This document shows positions 1 to 3,069 of a stretch of DNA of 5,420 nt, piece after piece. This DNA comes from Candidatus Peregrinibacteria bacterium. GTDB taxonomy: Bacteria; Patescibacteriota; Gracilibacteria; UBA1369; LOWO2-01-FULL-3. Within the stretch, counting starts at the first letter, position 1; each line of letters begins with the position of its first letter. A program made the translations under genes and the position numbers. The notes beneath the pieces were generated by a model, which was not told the origin of the DNA, made no database searches, and saw only the letters and a program-made list of their open reading frames with translations. The stretch covers positions 1 to 5,420 of the forward strand of contig PXEC01000143.1 in the NCBI GenBank assembly GCA_003566255.1, written 5' to 3'.

Positions 1-186
1 AAAGCACTTCTCATCTTCTCCGAATAATCGTAAGTTACAGATTTTGTCGCAAAGATATTCGGCGTCTTTTTCTTCGTCTCCATGCGTGATTCCCAGAAAA
101 ACCAACAGTCCCTCCCCTATTTCCCCTTCGACATTGCCGTCCACCTTGACTCGGGCTTCGCTAACTTTTTGTATGAGGGCTTTCAT
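1..186 (-). CDS. dtd: D-aminoacyl-tRNA deacylase (Dtd), N-terminal 62 residues, cut by the left window edge
   Basis: Dtd is a cytoplasmic homodimeric enzyme that hydrolyses D-aminoacyl-tRNA (and mischarged Gly-tRNA-Ala), recycling tRNA and keeping D-amino acids out of translation. The visible translation starts MKALIQKVSEARVKVDG, continues with GEIGEGLLVFLGITHGD and then DAEYLCDKICNLRLF. This is the characteristic N-terminal half of the bacterial Dtd family (family pattern MKAVVQRVxxAxVxVDGxxxGxIGxGLLVLLGV, then a DKIxNLRIF block). The catalytic SQFTL-type motif and the C-terminal GPVT-type motif would lie beyond position 1, so activity cannot be judged; the family is about 145-180 residues. 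The ATG at 186-184 matches the family N-terminus exactly. It sits 2 nt after the stop of the DUF3467-like gene, so the two are almost certainly co-transcribed. The nearest purine-rich element (AGGAAAG) ends about 12 nt upstream, which is farther than ideal. Family identification is very secure. Confidence 0.95.
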   Translation of the reverse strand, partial: MKALIQKVSEARVKVDGNVEGEIGEGLLVFLGITHGDEEKDAEYLCDKICNLRLFGEDEKCF

Positions 187-188
187 AT

Positions 189-446
189 CTATTTATTGCT
201 TTCCTTTTGTTTGTTCCTCCAGTCCAGAAGTGCGTTTGATAACACATTCACGAAGGACTCCGCGGTCTTGTGGCTCATATTGACCCTGCTGACCACCTTT
301 ATTGTCGGCTCTCCGGCGTTTGGAACGGAATACCCCATGTCTATGACGCATTCGTTGCTGTTGAAGTGTACCGATATCGCGTTCGTGTAGACTCCCGCCT
401 CAAGTGAATCGGGGACTTTTACCTTATACTTCTTTTCATTTGCCAT
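189..446 (-). CDS. DUF3467-like small protein (85 aa)
   Basis: A short soluble protein with no signal peptide or membrane segment. The pattern AGVYTNAISVHFNSNECVID (residues 17-36), followed by a proline/glycine turn, VVSRVNMSHKTAESFVNVL (51-69) and a helical lysine-rich tail, resembles the DUF3467 family. In that family a 'Y-x-N ... F-V-L-D-F' strand pair precedes an 'R-I-x-x-S-P-x-x-A-K' helix. No biochemical function is established for that family and I do not propose one. The ATG at 446-444 is the first in-frame start after the intergenic region; no Shine-Dalgarno sequence is visible (the preceding bases are AAAAAACAACATC). The stop TAG at 191-189 is 2 nt before dtd, indicating an operon, although DUF3467 genes are not known to me as dtd partners. 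The gene is real on coding pattern and spacing; the family call is moderately sure. Confidence 0.8.
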   Translation of the reverse strand: MANEKKYKVKVPDSLEAGVYTNAISVHFNSNECVIDMGYSVPNAGEPTIKVVSRVNMSHKTAESFVNVLSNALLDWRNKQKESNK

Positions 447-581
447 GATGTTGTTTTTTAATGATTATTCAGTGAGAAGTTATCATGTTGTCGATTTTGC
501 AACAACACTTAATTACAGATTATCCTTTTATTTTGCCGGGGGAATGCTTGCGTCCTTGCTGTTTGGTGTAAAAGTGTAAGC
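447..581. other. Divergent intergenic region (135 nt)
   Basis: This stretch separates the leftward DUF3467-dtd unit from the rightward winged-helix gene and must hold the promoters of both, unless the rightward gene is read from elsewhere. Apart from the weak minus-strand promoter candidate at 477-505, I see only a short inverted repeat, TGTTG (486-490) with CAACA (500-504), which overlaps that candidate's -35 and spacer. No clear plus-strand -35/-10 pair was found. No small ORF, tRNA or strong hairpin was seen. Confidence 0.6.
477..505 (-). promoter_or_regulatory. Possible promoter of the DUF3467-dtd unit
   Basis: On the minus strand TTGTTG (505-500), a 17-nt spacer and TAACTT (482-477) resemble a sigma-70 promoter. 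A TG dinucleotide one base before the -10 hexamer would make it an extended -10. The match to each hexamer is only about half of consensus, so position and spacing carry the call. It would give a leader of roughly 25-30 nt before the ATG at 446. Confidence 0.3.
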
Positions 582-905
582 ATGGGCGACTTTGAGAATA
601 TAAATTTGGATTTTATTGAAATGCATGCGGACTCGCGCAGGTTTTTTGTGAAGGGGCAAAGAATTTTTTTAAGAAATAAGGAGTTCTCCCTGCTTTACTA
701 TTTCATCACGAATATGGGAAAAGTTTTGAGTCGGACACAGATACTGGAGGATGTTTGGGACAGAAACATTGTTTGCCCGACAAATACCGTGGATGTGCAT
801 GTCAGCAATCTGAGAAGAAAACTGAAATCGCATGTTGATAACGAGTGTATAAAAACCGTTCATTGTATCGGGTACATATTCGACCCTTATGATAATAGTT
901 ATTAA
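582..905 (+). CDS. Stand-alone OmpR/PhoB-type winged-helix DNA-binding protein (107 aa, no receiver domain)
   Basis: The whole protein is one Trans_reg_C (OmpR/PhoB C-terminal) winged helix. Residues 7-31 give the N-terminal beta strands (INLDFIEMHADSRRFFVKG). NKEFSLLYYFITNMGKVLSR (32-51) is the first helix and turn, TQILEDVWD (52-60) the positioning helix, NTVDVHVSNLRRKL (68-81) the recognition helix, and IKTVHCIGYIF (90-100) the wing hairpin. In the wing the usual Arg-Gly before (V/I)GY is His-Cys, a mild departure. Full response regulators are about 220-240 aa with an N-terminal phospho-acceptor receiver. Here only about 23 non-receiver codons are open upstream before an in-frame TAA at 510-512, so the receiver is truly absent and not missed by start choice. 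Start ATG 582 is the only standard start in that open stretch; no Shine-Dalgarno sequence precedes it. Likely a transcription factor not controlled by phosphorylation of its own receiver; its targets are unknown. No histidine kinase lies nearby. Confidence 0.9.
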   Translation: MGDFENINLDFIEMHADSRRFFVKGQRIFLRNKEFSLLYYFITNMGKVLSRTQILEDVWDRNIVCPTNTVDVHVSNLRRKLKSHVDNECIKTVHCIGYIFDPYDNSY

Positions 906-1015
906 ATAGGAAACTATTTTGGCAAGCCTTACAAGTCCAATTTTTTGCGATAGTTTACAAATGTTCCTATAATTCGGTCCGTAGGTTACTTTTTTAAATC
1001 TCTCACTCCTCAATC
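906..1015. other. Intergenic region between the winged-helix and sigma-like genes (110 nt)
   Basis: Contains the promoter at 945-973 and short AT-rich inverted repeats. AAATAG (904-909) can pair with CTATTT (914-919) across a GAAA loop. AAACTAT (911-917) is repeated inverted as ATAGTTT (950-956). TTGG (919-922) can pair with CCAA (937-940), followed by six Ts. Each stem is short and weak, so a terminator is not called. The last about 35 nt, the expected leader of the downstream gene, is pyrimidine-rich (CTCTCACTCCTC) and has no Shine-Dalgarno sequence. Confidence 0.5.
945..973 (+). promoter_or_regulatory. Sigma-70-type promoter for the sigma4/HARE-HTH gene
   Basis: TTGCGA (945-950; four of six to TTGACA), a 17-nt spacer and a perfect TATAAT (968-973). 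Transcription would start near 980, leaving a leader of about 35 nt before the ATG at 1016. The position just upstream of a gene and the exact spacing make this one of the two most credible promoters in the window. The inverted-repeat half-site ATAGTTT (950-956) sits in the -35/spacer region and could be an operator, but that is inference. Confidence 0.6.
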
Positions 1016-2080
1016 ATGCAAAATTCCAACTTTACGCTGGCCGAAACTTTGGTCGACCTCGAATCCGTCGTCAATAACTTGCTTCTTTTGCTTTCCGACA
1101 AGGAAAAGTTTGTTATAAAAAAGCGTTTTGATTTGGATGGGAAGGGACGACACACTCTTGAAGAGGTCGGTCGTGAATTTGCAGTTACACGTGAACGAAT
1201 CCGACAAATAGAGAAGAACGCTCTGGCAAAGATGAAGCGTAATGTTTTTAATACCACACTTAAAGACCTGCACCTCCAGACCCTTTCGATTGTCAGAAGT
1301 CATGGCGGTCTCATTAGAAAAGATAATTTGGTGGACGGTCTTGTCACGGATATCATCCCCCCGGAAAAACTGAAGAAAGGGGCTATGGATCTTGCCCTTA
1401 ATTTGCATGATGAAATCGGCTTTGTGGGGAACACTATAAATTTCCATCCCTACGCGCGTGAAAAGGATATTCACGACCCCTCTCTGAAGTCCATGTCTGA
1501 TCGGATGCTTAACCAAATGCGTAAGTACGGAGATGTTAGGCCTTTGGAGAAAATCCATAACGATCTTCAACCCGTCTTCGATAATTTGAACTTTGGAGTC
1601 GCGGGTCTCAGATCATTGGTGAATATTGATAAACGCATGACACTTTTGGACAACGACCTTATAGCTTTGGTTGAATGGAGACATATAAATCCAAGGACTC
1701 TCAGGGACAAGATACTTTATATTTTGCGCAATTTAAGAAAACCGATGCACTTCATGGACATAGCAAGGAAAATAGAAGAGAGCAATTTTGATAATCGCTC
1801 AATAAATTTGCAGGCCGTTCACAACGAGCTGATCCGACACGATCAATTTGTCCTGATAGGACGCGGAATCTACGCCCTCAGCGAATGGGGATATGAAAGC
1901 GGCACCGTCGCGGATGTAATAGAGTCCATATTAAAAGAGAAAAAGGAACTTCCGCAGGACGAGATCGTGGACCTTGTTTTGAAGAAAAGACAGGTTAAAA
2001 AAATCACCGTTGTTTTGGCTCTCAAAAACAGTGAAAGATTCACGAGATTGGGCCGAAAGCATTATCGTCTCAGAGCTTAA
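1016..2080 (+). CDS. Sigma-70 region 4 protein fused to HARE-HTH-like winged helices (354 aa)
   Basis: Residues about 20-76 are a very clear sigma-70 region 4: LSDKEKFVIKKRFDLDGKG followed by TLEEVGREFAVTRERIRQIE, the primary-sigma type helix-turn-helix that reads the -35 element. Regions 1 to 3 are absent, so it cannot act as a complete sigma factor. Residues about 227-292 fit the HARE-HTH fold (family pattern 'KPMH..DIA..I' then 'FV.IGRGIYAL'), which in RNA polymerase delta subunits contacts polymerase. Residues about 297-353 look like a further small winged helix (ending RFTRLGRKHYRL), and the stretches 86-140 and 155-220 may be divergent ones. Probable role: a cytoplasmic, polymerase-associated transcription regulator; DNA binding is strongly supported, the partner is inferred. 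ATG 1016 is the natural start just before region 4, without Shine-Dalgarno; the preceding promoter fits. The 3' end overlaps the convergent gene by 11 nt. Automated pipelines might call it an RNA polymerase sigma factor or delta subunit; neither name is exact. Confidence 0.87.
   Translation: MQNSNFTLAETLVDLESVVNNLLLLLSDKEKFVIKKRFDLDGKGRHTLEEVGREFAVTRERIRQIEKNALAKMKRNVFNTTLKDLHLQTLSIVRSHGGLIRKDNLVDGLVTDIIPPEKLKKGAMDLALNLHDEIGFVGNTINFHPYAREKDIHDPSLKSMSDRMLNQMRKYGDVRPLEKIHNDLQPVFDNLNFGVAGLRSLVNIDKRMTLLDNDLIALVEWRHINPRTLRDKILYILRNLRKPMHFMDIARKIEESNFDNRSINLQAVHNELIRHDQFVLIGRGIYALSEWGYESGTVADVIESILKEKKELPQDEIVDLVLKKRQVKKITVVLALKNSERFTRLGRKHYRLRA
2070..2080. other. 11-nt tail-to-tail overlap of two convergent genes
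   Basis: The TAA of the plus-strand sigma-like gene (2078-2080) and the TGA of the minus-strand repeat protein (2072-2070) lie inside each other's coding sequence. No intrinsic terminator is possible between the genes, so the two transcripts must overlap at their 3' ends. Just downstream of the plus-strand stop is a T-rich run (2089-2101), but it is preceded only by a four-pair A/T stem. Confidence 0.9.
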
Positions 2081-2993
2081 CAAAATCGTTTTTATTTTTT
2101 TCGTATTCCTCTTTTAACGCGGTCCTTTTTGCAAAGATGTCTTTTACGCTTATGTTCCTGCTTTGGGAATACAGTTTTCTTTTTGCCTTTCTCATCGTTC
2201 TTAAAGCCGTTTTGTCTTCTCCGTTCACTGCAAGGATCTCCTTTGCGACCTGAATGGCTTTGTCGTATTTTTTCAACTTCATCAATGTGTCCAAATGTTT
2301 TGATCCCCCATAAACAAATTCGCTTTTTTGCGCTCTGGCGCCTTCGCGTTTTCTTCGTTCTATCTCTTCCGATAATTTTAAAACGAGAGGGCTTTTATTG
2401 TCTATTTTTCTAAGCTCGTTTAAGAAACTTTCTATCGCGTCAAACTTTTTTGATTTCAGCAAATCCCCCTTCGAGTTAATTTTTTTCCTGATAAGCTTTT
2501 CTCTGAACTGATGCGTCAGGTCTTGCACGGTTTTGTTTCCGGGGTTGTTCATCTCCAGGGAAACCAATTCTTCCAAAAGGAGGTCCGGCTGTGTGTTCAA
2601 TATTTCATCCAACCTCGCTGTCTGTCTCTTTACGAACTCCTCTTTCTGTTTTTTTATTCTTTTAACGTACACGTTTTGTGTTTTCATGTACTCCTTCTTG
2701 ACTCTCTTGTCGTTGGGATTAATTCTCAGGAGTTCGTTTAAAATCTGTAGCGCTTCGCCATGCTTTTCTTCCTTGTTCAGTGATTTTGCAAGTTTAAGTT
2801 TTTTTACCGTCACTTTCTCGTTTTCGCTTGCTACCGTTGCCTCTATTTCTTTTTTCAATTTTTCAAGCTTTCTGTTTTTTGGATATTGTTCCAGGTTTGA
2901 CACACAAAGATTGTATGCCTCTCTGTACCTTCTGTCCGTTATCAGGCTTTTTATTTTCTTCTCTACTTGCGTGATGTAAGCGGAATTACTCAA
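2070..2993 (-). CDS. Lysine-rich alpha-helical (TPR-like) repeat protein of unknown function (307 aa)
   Basis: I do not recognise a named family. The protein has no signal peptide or membrane segment, is very rich in Lys and Glu, and is almost entirely predicted helix. It shows about five helix-turn-helix hairpin units reminiscent of TPRs: about 22-50 (RYREAYNLCVSNLEQYPKN), 78-106 (HGEALQILNELLRINPNDK), 127-168 (LLEELVSLEMNNPGNK), 183-212 (FDAIESFLNELRKIDNKSP) and 242-272 (KYDKAIQVAKEILAVNGEDK). Each has a hydrophobic helix followed by an Asn/Pro-Asn/Asp-Lys turn. Residues about 105-125 are a highly charged linker or short coiled coil. Such solenoids usually mediate protein-protein contacts; no catalytic motif is seen. 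The start is TTG at 2993-2991: an in-frame TAA lies 12 nt upstream and the next in-frame Met is residue 103, so TTG is effectively forced. Its own promoter lies at 3028-3057, so it need not depend on valS transcription. The stop (TGA, 2072-2070) lies inside the 3' end of the convergent sigma-like gene. Confidence 0.8.
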   Translation of the reverse strand: MSNSAYITQVEKKIKSLITDRRYREAYNLCVSNLEQYPKNRKLEKLKKEIEATVASENEKVTVKKLKLAKSLNKEEKHGEALQILNELLRINPNDKRVKKEYMKTQNVYVKRIKKQKEEFVKRQTARLDEILNTQPDLLLEELVSLEMNNPGNKTVQDLTHQFREKLIRKKINSKGDLLKSKKFDAIESFLNELRKIDNKSPLVLKLSEEIERRKREGARAQKSEFVYGGSKHLDTLMKLKKYDKAIQVAKEILAVNGEDKTALRTMRKAKRKLYSQSRNISVKDIFAKRTALKEEYEKNKNDFVKL

Positions 2994-3027
2994 TTTTGTG
3001 TTTTATTTTTTGTTCGATTCTTTAAAC

Positions 3028-3057
3028 ATAATACCATAAAATGCCTCATTCTTTCAA
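3028..3057 (-). promoter_or_regulatory. Strong-looking extended -10 promoter for the helical-repeat gene
   Basis: On the minus strand TTGAAA (3057-3052; five of six to consensus), an 18-nt spacer and TATTAT (3033-3028; five of six), with TG one base before the -10 hexamer, forming an extended -10. Transcription would start near 3021, giving an A-rich leader of about 28 nt before the TTG at 2993. The -35 lies about 13 nt past the valS stop, so it is well placed to make the downstream gene independent of valS. Confidence 0.6.
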
Positions 3058-3069
3058 TTCATGCGCTTT

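Noticed and set aside
447..581. Plus-strand promoter for the winged-helix gene
   Set aside because: Candidates such as TTGCAA (497-502) with GATTAT (518-523) need a 15-nt spacer and match poorly; no pair was convincing.
582..905. Two-component system
   Set aside because: There is no receiver domain in the protein and no histidine kinase gene in the window.
904..940. Possible intrinsic terminator after the winged-helix gene (AAATAG-GAAA-CTATTT, and TTGG...CCAA followed by six Ts)
   Set aside because: The first stem has only one G-C pair and no U-run after it; the second has four pairs with a 14-nt loop. Neither is stable enough to call.
1010..1570. 186-codon open frame on the minus strand opposite the sigma-like gene
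   Set aside because: It lies wholly antisense to a strongly supported sigma region 4 coding sequence, and its translation shows no domain pattern.
2081..2101. T-rich tract after the sigma-like gene as a terminator
   Set aside because: Only an AAAA-TCG-TTTT stem precedes it; all-A/T four-pair stems do not make a credible terminator.
2533..2979. 148-codon plus-strand open frame rich in Phe, Ser and Leu
   Set aside because: It is antisense to the Lys/Glu-rich repeat protein. AAA/GAA codons read backwards give TTT/TTC, which explains the Phe/Ser-rich composition and false membrane look.
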